A DNA stretch of 64,000 bases. It comes from Gonatopus flavifemur. Taxonomy: Eukaryota; Arthropoda; Insecta; Hymenoptera; Dryinidae. Under the pieces are notes generated by a model, which worked only from the letters and a program-made list of their open reading frames with translations, searched no databases and was not told the origin of the DNA. Shown in pieces: positions 1 to 11,151 of this stretch. Within the stretch, counting starts at the first letter, position 1. Each line of letters begins with the position of its first letter. The position numbers were made by a program, and so were the translations under genes. Location: contig JAFFJZ010000001.1 of assembly GCA_018340375.1 (NCBI GenBank), forward strand, positions 63,170,001-63,234,000, given 5' to 3'.

Positions 1-3000
1 TGTTATTAAATATTTTTTCCTGCCTGCACGTAAAGAAAATTTATATTTGACATTGAAATTTGGGAGAATTCAACATACATCCTGGTGTATGAGAGTTTAG
101 TTTTGAATTTGAACAAATTTTTGTTTCAAAATTATTCTTCAAAGAAGTGTAATTGCAATCCCTATAAAACTATCGTCGATTTTAGATGTCAGTCATTTTC
201 GAAGTATTAATATTTTAAATAACACAAATCTCTATAGAGAACATTTCAGTATCTCTCAGTATACTGATGAAATCACCCCCGGAACGTTTTATTTGAGGTT
301 TTTTTAATATTTATCCAATTTTTCGTATTGATAACGATTATTTATCACAATTCTTCATAAAAGGATGAATATTAGCGTGATAAGAGAACATAAATTACAT
401 CTACATTTTCAACGAATCCGCAAATAAGTCTTTCGGATTGAATAGAGAACGCCGCACGAGTCAATATCATTGGACATTTGAGAGTTCTTAAATCGCATTT
501 TAAGAGTTGTTTGAGAACATTTTACAAACTCCCTAAATCATTCAGAAGAATTCTCTGAGAACCTCATACGTTCTAAATGAATTCTGAAAGAATTCAATGC
601 AGAGAGTTCTTGAGAAGTTCATGTTAAAAGCTCATATGGCATTTTTTCGAAAGTGTCTTGTTGTCTGGGATAGCACTGTGAAAATCCCAACTACAATAAT
701 TCAGCCTTTTTCATTGTAATCTCAATTTCAGTTTTTCAGTCGAAATTTCACAAACATGTTACACAAATATTTCAATTTTTATAGTTTTACAGCAGTGCTA
801 CTGTTGTTTCCATTCAAAACGATTTTGTTATACTCTAAAATTTTTTTCAAGTAAAAATCCACTTTTGAAGAGCGAAAATACTGCATCTTCGATAACGATC
901 AGGACTCCCTTCTATCAGAGGAATTTTCACTCTATTCGAGTACAATTTCACTCTTATCGGAGTTGCGATATTTCCACTTCAATAAATTCATAGAGTTATG
1001 AATTCAGTGCCAGACAGAATAAGGAAAATTATTGGAAATCCCTAGAATTTCTTTTCTCCCATCCAATCCATCTACACATAAGTTATGTGGTCTTTTTTCG
1101 TCGCCACAATTTTCTGCGGCACACGATGACGTTATAAACCTCTTTTCTTGGACATCGATACTTCTGTTTCGAAAGTTCCGATTTATATTCGAAGGAGAAC
1201 TTAGAGCAGGGTTGAAACCTGGGTAATAAATCGCTCATTTGAAATTTATTTGTTCTGAATCATTGAGAGAAAAAAATCGATCTATTATCGAAGTACTCGA
1301 AGAAGAAAAGATACTCTAATTAAACAACGTGATATCCGACGTGCATCGAAGACCGATAACATTGATATATCATTTCATAAACCGGAAATATTTAGGTGTA
1401 TCGTAAATCAACATAAAGATTTGCAAGGCGAAGAGATCGACAATCTCATTGCGAAATTCGATTACAACGAACTCAACTTCTTTGGTGGTCGGTGAACTTG
1501 GTAAAAAGTACACGTTCAGAAACCATTATGATAAGTTGTGAACGCCAAGCGTGAACTTGATCACGTTTGCACAAATCACCGCTCGTACGGTCATTGTCAA
1601 ACGTCTGACATCCGTTTAACGTCGTTGTGAATTTTTTACGCAGTCCATGATCAAGAATGAGATCATGAGTTATTGTTTCATTTAAAGATACTTCTATCGA
1701 CTTTTTCGTTGTTCTATACAGTTTGTATTTTATAAAATTCTCATTTAACTCAAAAGAGTTACGAACGTGATATATTCACAATATCGAAATATCATTAAAA
1801 AGAAAGAATAAAAAAGAAAAGTAGTAGAATATTTGGAATAATCAAAATTGAGTGATAACATCCTCGAAATATATTCAGCATCGTACACATACTGGCATAA
1901 GTTATCCATACGATGCATATACGGGTTTTCCAAGCGTACCTACGAGACTTGCATGCTTTACCGTGTCTCAGAAGTCGGCGCATGGATTTACAGCGTCAGA
2001 TAAGCCAGAATTTATTGATGCCATTTTTTTACCTCCAAATCAAGTCTCCTACCCGTGTGTTCTCCAAAAATATATAATAAACTCTAATACACGCTGACTT
2101 CGATATTATAAGTTTGAACATTCTTTCCAGAGAGGATATTTTTCAGAACTTATTCATTCTATCTATTTCGAAAAGTGGGCAAACTCTTTAGTCGTCCTAG
2201 ACATCTTCACAGTGATTTGCGCAATTCAAGATTTCAACAATGCGCTCGCAGTGACAGGGGAAAACGTGCTGAATACCTGGTGATTAGATTCAAAGGGTCG
2301 GTTAGTTGATTTCGCGATGATTCGAATAGGTGTAGTTAGGGTGTCCAATCCTATGCGGTTCTTGAGAGTAGGTGTGACTTTTACGTCGGCCGGTTATCGT
2401 TCTGTTCTTCGTCACGTCGGCTTGTTTCAAAGAATTCATACAATACTGTGCCAGCAGTTTCATAATTTTATGCGAGGCTTTCAGTCTTTGCATACTGATA
2501 TTATTCCCAGCAGAAACATATTGCCGTTTTTTTATTCATCTCTCTTCTTGTAACGAACTTGTACCGAGAAAAACTATTAAATTAATGCGTAATGCGGAGT
2601 TATGAAAGACTCGGTATGGGAGAAAAAAGCGCATGCCTACGAATCGAAAGATTCATTGAAGTATAATTAGCTACTGGTGTAAAATGTTCAACATTATTTA
2701 TTATCCTGTCGGAGGAGCTAATGTCATTATTCATATTTAATTATGCATATCTCGTTTTAATAGATTGAATCTTTGCGGATTCAATTTCAAATTCCCTTGT
2801 CAAGATATATGATTTTTACTATTCATTATGCATAGCGGAAGGAAGAATCATCATATTCAACTTTGGAAAAATGATTTGATAATAAATGAATAAAGTGTTC
2901 ACAACAACCCAGTTGTCATCGTTGTCATCCATCGAAGATGGATTAAACTCGAAGCCGCAGTTGTGGTTTTATGTTTTAGTTTACTCGGATGAATATTTTT

Positions 3001-4568
3001 ATGTCTTATGTTTCGTGCAGTCCGTTCATAAACTCGGGTTCGAATAATTCTGAAATATTTAGTTTACGGTTACCGAGTGAAATCAACTGATTGTCGAAGA
3101 GAGTCAGAATCGTAAATGACATAAAATACAGAGTGACACCCGGACAATTTCCATTCCAATGTACGAAGAACATACACGGAGTGTGTGAGATGATTCAAGG
3201 TTCTCCTCATATTTATTCATAAGCTTTAAGTTCAAATAAAAAACGTAGTTAAAAAATATTGCACGTTCGTGTTCATTTTTTGATTAAAATCTTATGAATA
3301 TATACAAGTGCATCTTTCAATCATCTCAAACGCCCAGCATGTTATGCGTTACGGACATCGAGGAGAACGTTCTAAACGAGATCTGAGATTACATCGTTTT
3401 ACATATAGTATTCAGATGTATAACAAAATCATTCAGAACGTAATGCATGACTGTAATTTCATTGTGAGGACAGTAAAGGATGATGACAAGAACATTTGCA
3501 TGGCGTGTGAAGTGCTATAAGATTCGTATTAGAACAAATATTCCCTTTATCGTGATATTAGTTGGAACGATATATTTTCTTTACCTATGCTCGTTAAAAT
3601 CGAGGTTTTTTAAAACCCCCAGGTATTCGTTGTTCCCTTTCGACTAGATTCCAGACGGACACAAAATAAACTGAAAAGTCGATCGAAAAGGAACTGTGTG
3701 CTGTTAATTATTGTTAATTTTGACCGTCTCAGTTGCAAGAGACGTATACGCAGATACCAGCGTTCTCGTGCAATTATCATTCATAGTCGTTAACGAGGAA
3801 CATCTTCTTCGGTCAGGGCTACAACCCTGTCGTTATTTGCATGATGTATCCACTCCTTCGTGAAAGTAAAGAATGGAACGTATACATACATCTGAAATTG
3901 TCAATTGAAATTCATCCTAATGATATATAGTATAATCAGTATCAATTAAGTATATTATATTGATTGACGTATTAATTGATTTCTATTTATTCTTTGTTTT
4001 AGGTAAGCTATGGATCTTTCATACCATACGAACGCTAACAATCTATCGAATTGGTGAGTAGAAAAAAGAACTTAATCAACAGAATAATGTGATAAAAAAT
4101 CTCATACCAGACATTTAGAATATACATCACTAATCTTTGAATGGGTTCCAATATTCACTTCTTGACAATCTTACCCCGGGATTTTTATACGGTTTATTTT
4201 AAATTATTCAAACAAAGACTCACTCGAACAATTCAGTTCAGTTTATCGCTTGAAAAATAAAATATGGAGAACCGCGACGTATAACACGAAGCACCTACTA
4301 CAAATGAGAAAAGAATTAATGTAACGAGCATGAATAAGCTTTGTTTCACATAGAAAGAAGAAATACTCAAATCCAAACATAGGAATAGGTTTGTTGTAGG
4401 AAAAGTTACAGAAAACAAATTTCTCGTTCATTATAAAAATCTTATTATTCACAAATGATATGTATTCAATGTCAAATAATTTATAGAATAGAGATAACTG
4501 AGGGGTATCAACCTCAGTAAAATTCAAATCGAACTGTAGAGGGAAGTCCCGTAACGCCGGACGGCACT
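1..4568. other. No supported gene; AT-rich intron-like or intergenic DNA
   Basis: Only short random frames are present. Near 655-680 the sequence tgttgtctgggatagcac resembles the right end of a CCC...GGG element, but no left partner was found. At 4002-4052 a short stretch is bounded by an acceptor-like ttgttttag and a donor-like gtgagt; it has no coding support. Confidence 0.4.
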
Positions 4569-4590
4569 TAGTACCGGACACTGAGAATAT
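4569..4590 (+). repeat. Solitary pogo-like end (TA + GTACCGGACACT)
   Basis: TA followed by GTACCGGACACT matches the inverted repeat of the pogo-like element at 5922. No partner end facing it could be assigned except the right end at 6617, and the sequence between is mostly other repeats. It is probably a truncated copy. Confidence 0.4.
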
Positions 4591-4611
4591 CTATTGAACT
4601 GAAAGCAATAC

Positions 4612-4885
4612 ATACCCAGGTAAAAATTGACCATGGGCGCTAGGTTGCCGCAAGGCTCACCAAGATGGGCCGAGCCTAGGCTACCAGGCATGGCGCAACT
4701 CTGAAATGATAACATCATTTCAGCCTCAGCCCATTTGTTTCCACAATCAAGACCCAACACTGGAAACAGGGTTGTGATAGCATATGCCGTCAATGGCAGA
4801 CCATACAAAAATTTGTTCGCCAAGGATGAGCCAACGCTGTAGCAATCTTGCGGCAGGGTTGCGCCCATCTCATGCCAATGGCCAC
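4612..4885. repeat. GC-richer repeat block of unknown family
   Basis: This block, roughly from CCCAGGTAAAAATTGACC to the gggttgcgcccat region, is richer in G+C than its surroundings. It has the ccaagatgggcc / gggcgctagg style also seen at 5190-5590 and 42480-42720. No reading frame is convincing. Confidence 0.4.
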
Positions 4886-5189
4886 TTTCATTTTTTATTG
4901 TAATTGAAAATGAAATAAAAAATCCATTCTATCATTTCGATTGAACGAAATGAATGTCGGAGAATTTCAACATGTAATTTTTCTGATTAGTTTAAACTGA
5001 TGAATGACGTAAATCCGGTGGTCCTGGCGTAGAAGTAGGCGGGTCTGGAAACAGATGAAGAATTATTTCTGTCATGGAATCTTCAAAGGAGACTTATATA
5101 TTGATTGAATGCTTGGTTCGCCACTCGCAGGAAACAAGCATCACTCTGGTGAGAGTTATTGTAATTTGCTGTTTGAGAAGGAATTTTCA

Positions 5190-5590
5190 CTCTTAGCCAA
5201 GCTATTACTCAAGTCGAGTCAAGCGAACGCCTAAACTGAGCGAGGCCATCGCCCAAGCTGAGCCAAGCTATTGCCCAAGCTGGACCAAGCTACGACCCAT
5301 GCTTGGTGCAACATGAGAATCCATTGTCATTCAGAGTTGCCTAATGCTTGGAGCAGTGTCCCGCCAAGCCCTAGAGAGCCTCTGTTGAAAGCATGCTTTT
5401 TCCTTCAAGCAATATTGGTTGAAGGATGGGCCAAGCGTGGCGCAGCCAATGATCAATGATGGATCAATGAAGTCGATTTATGACTTCCCATATTGGTACA
5501 ATGTTTAGACCATTGTCAACCATCCTTGTCCCTACATAGATTGCCCAGCTTTGACTGGCAGCCTTGCGTCTAGCTATATTCCGTCGTCAG
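5190..5590. repeat. Degenerate tandem array of CCAAGCT-type units
   Basis: About 5200-5300 is a run of imperfect units of the form gccaagctattgcccaagct. The following sequence to 5590 is of the same composition, ending in a tccgtcgtcagcattgg motif that recurs at 23990-24010. It is probably part of a repetitive element. Confidence 0.5.
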
Positions 5591-5921
5591 CATTGGCGGA
5601 GCCTGAAGATTTTTATATGGGTATATATTTGTCGCATAGTTTGAATACGTACATCGAGCGAAGTGACGAAACGTACCGCTAGGTGGCTGTGTGCACGCGC
5701 ACCTTCCCAAGAATCAATTCGTATTTGAGCCTTATATATTTTTGTGCCGTTTCTAACTTTTACATGCACATATTTTGAACAACTGGTGTTATTTCTATTC
5801 CATTTTTCATCTAAGGTGTTCAACGGTATGTATTCTTTCGAATAATCTTTTCGAATAACTTTTTGAAGTACTTACCAAGTAGCATAATTTTTCATATTTA
5901 ATCTCACTTGACGAGTCCCTA

Positions 5922-6617
5922 GTATCGGACACATATTTTTCAATTATTTCATTACAAAACTGATTTTCAATCATTGCAGTCACGTTCAGCCATGCCTAAT
6001 CAATCAAAAATATCCCAAAAAGGACAATGATCGGCTGAGAGTATGAAAACAGCGATTCAAAAAGTTTTATCTGGAAAGATGAGTGGCAGAAAAGCTGCGT
6101 TCAAATATTCAGTACCTGAGAGTACCTTGTTTGAACGCGTAAAAATTTTGAAAAGCGGAGGTGAATATACTGTTGAACCAAAAATGGGAAGATTTGTTAA
6201 CACATTCAGCGCGGAGTACGAAAAAACACTGGGTAATCGTGTGATAGATTTGTCTAATAGATGCATGCCGCTCACACGCAAAGAATTCCTCACCCTCGCC
6301 TATGAGTTAGCAGAATCTCTAAATATCAAGCATAGATTTAACAGAAACGAAAACTCAGCTGGGAAACGTTTCTATTATGATTTCTTGAAGAGACATCCTG
6401 ACCTTAGTCTCAGAATTCCAGAATCGACAAGTTTGTTTCGCGCTGTAGGATTTAACAAGACTCAGGTGACTGGATTCAGTGTGCAAATTGTGAAGAATGG
6501 GCTCGTGAGGCGTGTGCGGATGTTCCTGAATGCTCTGACAATTATATTTGTGATCGTTGCAAGATTAGATAATTTTGAAAATTACTTTCCTTCTTTTTTT
6601 CTATAAGCGTCCGGTAC
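5922..6617 (+). mobile_element. Pogo-like element with internal deletion, 696 bp
   Basis: It is flanked by TA (5920-5921 and 6618-6619), with inverted ends GTAYCGGACRC. Tc1/mariner-pogo elements use TA targets, and the protein remnant inside is of the pogo/CENP-B type. The element has lost its catalytic core and is non-autonomous. Confidence 0.85.
5992..6572 (+). pseudogene. Pogo-like transposase remnant: psq + CENP-B DNA-binding domains fused to zinc finger, no DDE core
   Basis: The original start is probably the ATG at 5992. Its frame runs into a TGA 12 codons later, where relatives usually have Trp (GQ-stop-SAES), so the longest open frame now begins at 6043. Residues from 6043 read as a pipsqueak-type helix-turn-helix (KTAIQKVLSGKMSGRKAA...) followed by a CENP-B-type domain (GKRFYYDFLKRHPDLSLRIPE...). 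At about 6465 the sequence jumps in a different frame (6468-6572) to a Cys-rich tail: DWIQCANCEEWAREAC followed by CDRC, the PHD-like finger found at the C-terminus of pogo-like transposases. The whole DDE catalytic domain between these parts is missing. The tail is out of frame with the binding domain, so the present open frame ends in unrelated sequence at 6606. It could at most encode a DNA-binding fragment. Confidence 0.85.
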
Positions 6618-8177
6618 TAGGAGCCACTTTCCAAACTCGTCAATTTTTAGTATTGAATACAAATATATTTTTTCGTTATTATACTTCCCCCTAATAACTC
6701 TTGCAAACCATTGATCAAAATTTCGATAGTTTGCAAAATTAATTAATGGGAGAAATTGAATGATCAAAACACAGCGCGTTATTTCATACCATTTGAACAA
6801 TAACTTCTTTCATTTTCAACCATAGAATTTAATATCAATTGCAACATTTCTTTCCTTCATGTAGAATACAAAAAGCTTCTTCAGGGAAACAGAGTTACAT
6901 TGTACAATCGTATCAAATATTTCATCCATTCGACGATTTAAGTAAAAATTTACGATCGAAATCGATAGATCGATATAGATTTTGCTGCCACGAAATGACA
7001 CTAACGACCGTGAATTGATCCACAGTGTCAGACGGTTTATGTATACATATATATATATATATATACAAGTCTCGACTGCATTCGCGGAATTGGCAGACGT
7101 ATTTCAATTTAGCGTTTATTCTCGTAAATGGTCTTGGTTGAGTCAACAAATTTAGTAGGGTGAGAAAATGAATGCTATCATGATATCCTCTCATTCGATT
7201 ACATTCATTGAAAGTAAGATGACAGCATGAGATATAATTCAATTACCAAACAACCTAGAGTTTTATATTTTATTGAAAATTCTCAAATTACTCGAGTTTC
7301 AATGTCAAGAGTCAAGTGTGGGAAACAATAACCATTCCTATGATATTCATCGAAAGATGATCGAGGAATGGATAGATAGGTAGATAGATGAATAGATTTT
7401 CAAAGTAAACAAGTTGTTCGTCTCCTTGCAATAGAAACAACTTGGAGGTCTTCTCAGTTCAAAACTCTTGCTTCTATCTTTAGCTTCTGTTCTCTATTCT
7501 CTACCGTTTGTCTCTTTCACATGCAACCAACTCCCTTTCTCCTTTCCATCTTTCTCCGCGTGTATAGACTGCTTGTAACGCGTATGACGAATTGACTAAT
7601 CACGCGACACAATCATTTTAGTATTCCCAGTCACGTACGGTTCATATTACTCTAGAGGTATATAAAATCATTATAATATTCCTCCGACGGGCGCGAGTCT
7701 AAACATTCTCTAATTTCAAAATACAGCTTCGAAGTATGTATCTCGCGAAGAGAAGTATTGAATTTGTATCGTAGGAATGGAAACGACAATATCGACACAA
7801 GGGGGAAATTATTTGACACGTGTTTGTTCAGGGTACACATTTTATTCAACATTCATATATTTTGTGTGTCGTTTTTTGCTATTTGTGACTCTACCGATTC
7901 TTCTTTCTATTATACTCCAACACGTGCTCTCATTTTATCTACTGTTCTGTCCACCGGAAGTGTCGACTCCTCTTCGAATGGTATAAGATGACATTCTATG
8001 AGATTTTAATCTTTCGAATTCAAATTTGATTTTTCACTTCCCATGTATCATATGAGAAGGTGTGTCCTTTTACCAAGTGATCAGGGTACAAATAGATTGG
8101 ACTAGATTATCCGAATTCCACGAATCTCTCACCCTCAACAATTTTCTAAATTTACATGATGGTTTATGACGAAGTCA
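6618..8177. other. No supported gene
   Basis: AT-rich sequence with an (AT)n tract at 7045 and a tagatagatagg patch near 7370. Short frames here lack recognisable motifs. Confidence 0.4.
7045..7067. repeat. (AT)n microsatellite
   Basis: Alternating AT run of about 22 bases. Confidence 0.9.
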
Positions 8178-8695
8178 CCCAACCAGGAATTTACAACAGG
8201 CGCAGTACTGCACCAGTACTAGCCAAGACTGGCAGGGTACTGGCGTTTGTCTGGAATGATAACGCTTTTCAGTACTGAGGATTGAGTACTAATACCATTA
8301 TTCGCAATCAGTGCAGGGCCAGTACTGGATCAGTACCTGGCCGGTATCAAGTTCTCACACTGTAAAAAATTGCTTCCTAAATTTCATAGAAATGTATGTG
8401 AAGCAATTAACATATACATTTTGTATTGAATTTTCAAAACTTCTTTGGCTTTTCATATGAAATTTTATGATATCTCATACAGAATTATGATTTTTCATGC
8501 ATTTTCATATGAATTTTCACACATTTTGCATTAAATTTCATGAATTCATGATTGAATATTTTTTACAGTGCAGTACTGTATTTTTATGTATCCAGTACTG
8601 ATCCCGTACGTGTTGACCAAGTGTTGGAGACCCAATACTGGCACTGTACTGCACTTGTTGTCAACATTGGCATATTACGGATTTTTCTGATTGGG
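8178..8695. mobile_element. CCCAATCAG-type palindromic element rich in CAGTACTG, with nested MITE
   Basis: The ends are CCCAACCAGGAA and TTCTGATTGGG, inverted. Subterminal sequences are full of CAGTACTG palindromes and the motif tgccaatgttgacaac. A shorter relative lies at 44258-44472. It contains the CACTG MITE 8358-8570. Flanking dinucleotides are CA and AA, so the 2-bp duplication is imperfect. Confidence 0.65.
8358..8570. mobile_element. 213-bp MITE CACTGTAAAAAA...TTTTTTACAGTG, TSD CA
   Basis: The ends are inverted and CA flanks both sides (8356-8357 and 8571-8572). The interior is non-coding with repeated tttcatatga motifs. It is inserted in the 8178-8695 element. Confidence 0.8.
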
Positions 8696-8943
8696 AAATT
8701 ATATTTGAATGAACAAAGGATAGTTCCCTACGAAAAATTTACACGAAGAACGGATACGACAGTGAAGTCAAATACACCGATTCAATAACGTGGTTTTCTG
8801 GTGTATTTGTGAATTTTTGAACACCAAAAGCCAATTTTACCCGTTTTTTCAGTTGGGGTACAGTTACGCTGGATTTTGATTGAATTCACATTAATTTTCC
8901 ATTGAAGAGAAACCAGAAGATATTGATGTAAAAAATCCACAAA

Positions 8944-9010
8944 TACAGTCAAACCCCGGTATTCGCGGGGGATGCGTTCCCGAAGGGTCCCGCGAATACG
9001 GAAGCATTAC
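8944..9010. repeat. Possible single end of a pogo/Tigger-like element
   Basis: TA followed by cagtcaaaccccggtattcg and a GC-rich tail has the look of pogo/Tigger-type terminal sequence. I found no opposing end nearby, so this is a fragment. Confidence 0.35.
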
Positions 9011-9760
9011 GCTTATGGAAAAATGCATTCCATGATAAAGAAAGAGGCTACTTTCTTGAATTTTTGACTAGTTCTTAAAATAAGTGCATTCATTTCGATT
9101 TGTTTAACAAATTATTCATTACTAGATTTGAGAAACTGCGTAATTTTCGTTTGTCTAGCATCTCGAAGAATGTCTTTTTACAGCTCTTGGTAGCCGCTCA
9201 ATAACTTGCTATAAAAGGTTCTTCATCTTGGGAGTCACTTTTGGCTTTTGAATGTTCATAATAAACTACTGTCTGCTTCCGAATTGCTTCTCCACCAACG
9301 GGAACTTTTAAATGAACTAAATTTTGAACCTATATGATTAACATATCTTCCCTCTGCTAATTTTACATGCTTTAGAGTGAGAACCAAGATTTTTCACACC
9401 ATCACGAATTTTCTTCTCATTGCCTCTGATCGATCGTATTGTACACCGTGTTTTCATGGTGAAATACCAGGACAACACTGATTTTTTCACTTGATTTGTC
9501 CCAATTTGCACCAAATTTACCCCGAAAAAGCCTGATGTAACATTTTCATTGTGGTACGAATTATATTCGTTTATTAGGCGTTTCTTTTATTGTAAGATCG
9601 TTGAAATTACGAATATTTACAAAATGATCAACTAAGCATAGAATCGAACAAAAACAGTTCTGTCCGTACTTGATGTAAATCACTAGGAAAGTGCGAATGA
9701 ATTAAATTAAATGTGGATAGAATTATTTTTGTTCGATTTTATGCATCGATATTTTACATA

Positions 9761-10345
9761 GGGGAGAGTTGCCTTGGTTGGACCATCGCCTTGGATGGAC
9801 CACCACCTTTTATTGCCAAAGGAAAAAACTTAGATTTCTTCTAATCATAGAGTGATAATGTTCATTAATGTGACATTATCGCTGTATGATTAGAACACGG
9901 AGAAAAAGGAATTTACTGTGGCAGCGAAATCTACGTTTGCTGGGTTCCTTTTGCCAGAGCAGCAAATTTTTTGTTGTGACAGCAAAGTATTTGCTGTTCC
10001 AGCAATCTTGTTAGCTGCGACAGCGAATTTTTAGCTGTGGCAGCAAAAAATGTTCGCTGTCCCAGCAAAATTTGTTTGCTATTCTGTATATAATACTGAA
10101 AATTTGCTGGCGGAGCAAACATTTTTTGCTGCCACAGCTAAAAAATTGCTGTCTTAGCTAACACAATTGCTGTTATAGCAAATTTTTAGCTAGGTCAGCA
10201 AAAAATTTTGCCACTCTATATATAATACCTCGATTTGCTGCGTCAGCAAATTTTTTCTCTCCGTGAAGAAATCCAAGTTTTTTCCTTTGGCAATAAAAGG
10301 TGGTGGTCCATCCAAGGCGATGGTCCAATCAAGGCAACCCTCCCC
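9761..10345. mobile_element. Foldback element GGGGAGRGTTGCCTTG, TSD TA, with nested MITE
   Basis: Long inverted arms (gttgccttggttggaccatc...) lie on both sides, with TA at 9759-9760 and 10346-10347. Without the nested 370-bp MITE and its duplication it is 213 bp. The TA target suggests a Tc1/mariner-type MITE. Confidence 0.8.
9896..10265. mobile_element. 370-bp MITE CACGGAGAAAAA...TTTTTCTCTCCGTG, TSD AA
   Basis: AA flanks both sides (9894-9895 and 10266-10267). The interior is a run of gctgtggcagcaaa-like units in both orientations, giving a long foldback. It interrupts the 9761-10345 element. Confidence 0.82.
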
Positions 10346-10720
10346 TACAATTTGTACATAGTTTCTGTCAATATTTTATAAAATCGATAGAATTCCTGTA
10401 AAAAATGTCGATCGAGCATCACTAATTCTATGCGTAATTAATTGTTTTGATCCGTACTTGATTGCAAATATTTGTAATTTCAAATATCTTTGCATTTCTT
10501 GTAAGTGACGATGGAAGAAACATTTTCAATGTGACTTTTACGTAGGTGAGATATCTTTGTTTGTTTCAAATATAAGAGTGCGAATAAAAGGAATGGTATT
10601 TTTACTTCAAACGCACCAGAAATTCCACAAACTGTTCTAGTTATGCCATCACTGATGAATTAACGTTAAACTGGATCACTGGAACCAAATGTAACTTGTT
10701 TCAGTCTTGGAAGATGGCAA

Positions 10721-11151
10721 CCCATACAGCAAAAGAGTCCCCACGAAGAGCTCCCGTTATGACGGTAAACATGAATTCATTATGAATACTTTGAATTCAA
10801 ATTGAATTCTTGATGAACTTACTATTCAGAAAGAATTCATGTTGTGAGTTCATGAAGAATTCTCCAGGCATTCAACATATATTTGTTTTGAATTCATTGA
10901 ATTCATATTGAATTCATTTTCACTGACATAACGGGGACTGTTCCAAGAACTCATTAAGGAGTCTTCAAGAATCCAAACGACTTATTTTTGCTGTCTGGCA
11001 CTGTAAAAAGAGAGTCTGAATCTGTTTGCATCTTAATTTCAGACAATGCTTCTCCCATTGTGTCGGTGATTGTTTTTTCGGCTTAATTTGTTTGCATCAT
11101 AGATTCAGCCATGAAATGAGCTGAATTCAAGACTTTCTTTTTACAGTGGGG
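10721..11151. mobile_element. CCCATACAGCAAAA...TTTTTGCTGTCTGGG element, TSD AA, with nested MITE
   Basis: After removing the nested 150-bp MITE (10999-11148) and one GG, the right end reads ttttgctgtctggg. It pairs with cccatacagcaaaa at the left, and AA lies on both sides (10719-10720 and 11152-11153). The net length is 279 bp. The interior has gaattcat-type repeats. Confidence 0.72.
10999..11148. mobile_element. 150-bp MITE CACTGTAAAAAG...CTTTTTACAGTG, TSD GG
   Basis: GG flanks both sides. It is the same family as 62004-62154: both contain shared interior motifs (gattgttttttcggcttaat or its complement, and tgtctgaaattgagatgc or its variant). It sits in the last bases of the 10721 element. 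Confidence 0.85.

Noticed and set aside
4002..4052. Small exon between acceptor-like and donor-like sites
   Set aside because: Only about 50 bp, no coding signature and no partner exon; such site pairs occur by chance in AT-rich DNA.
4243..4868. Two overlapping minus-strand frames of 112 and 114 codons
   Set aside because: They run through repeat sequence and a transposon end, have no motif, and overlap each other in different frames.
4569..6617. A single 2-kb pogo-like element from the solitary end at 4571 to 6617
   Set aside because: A complete pair of ends with TA on both sides already exists at 5922-6617, and the DNA between 4600 and 5600 is of other repeat types.
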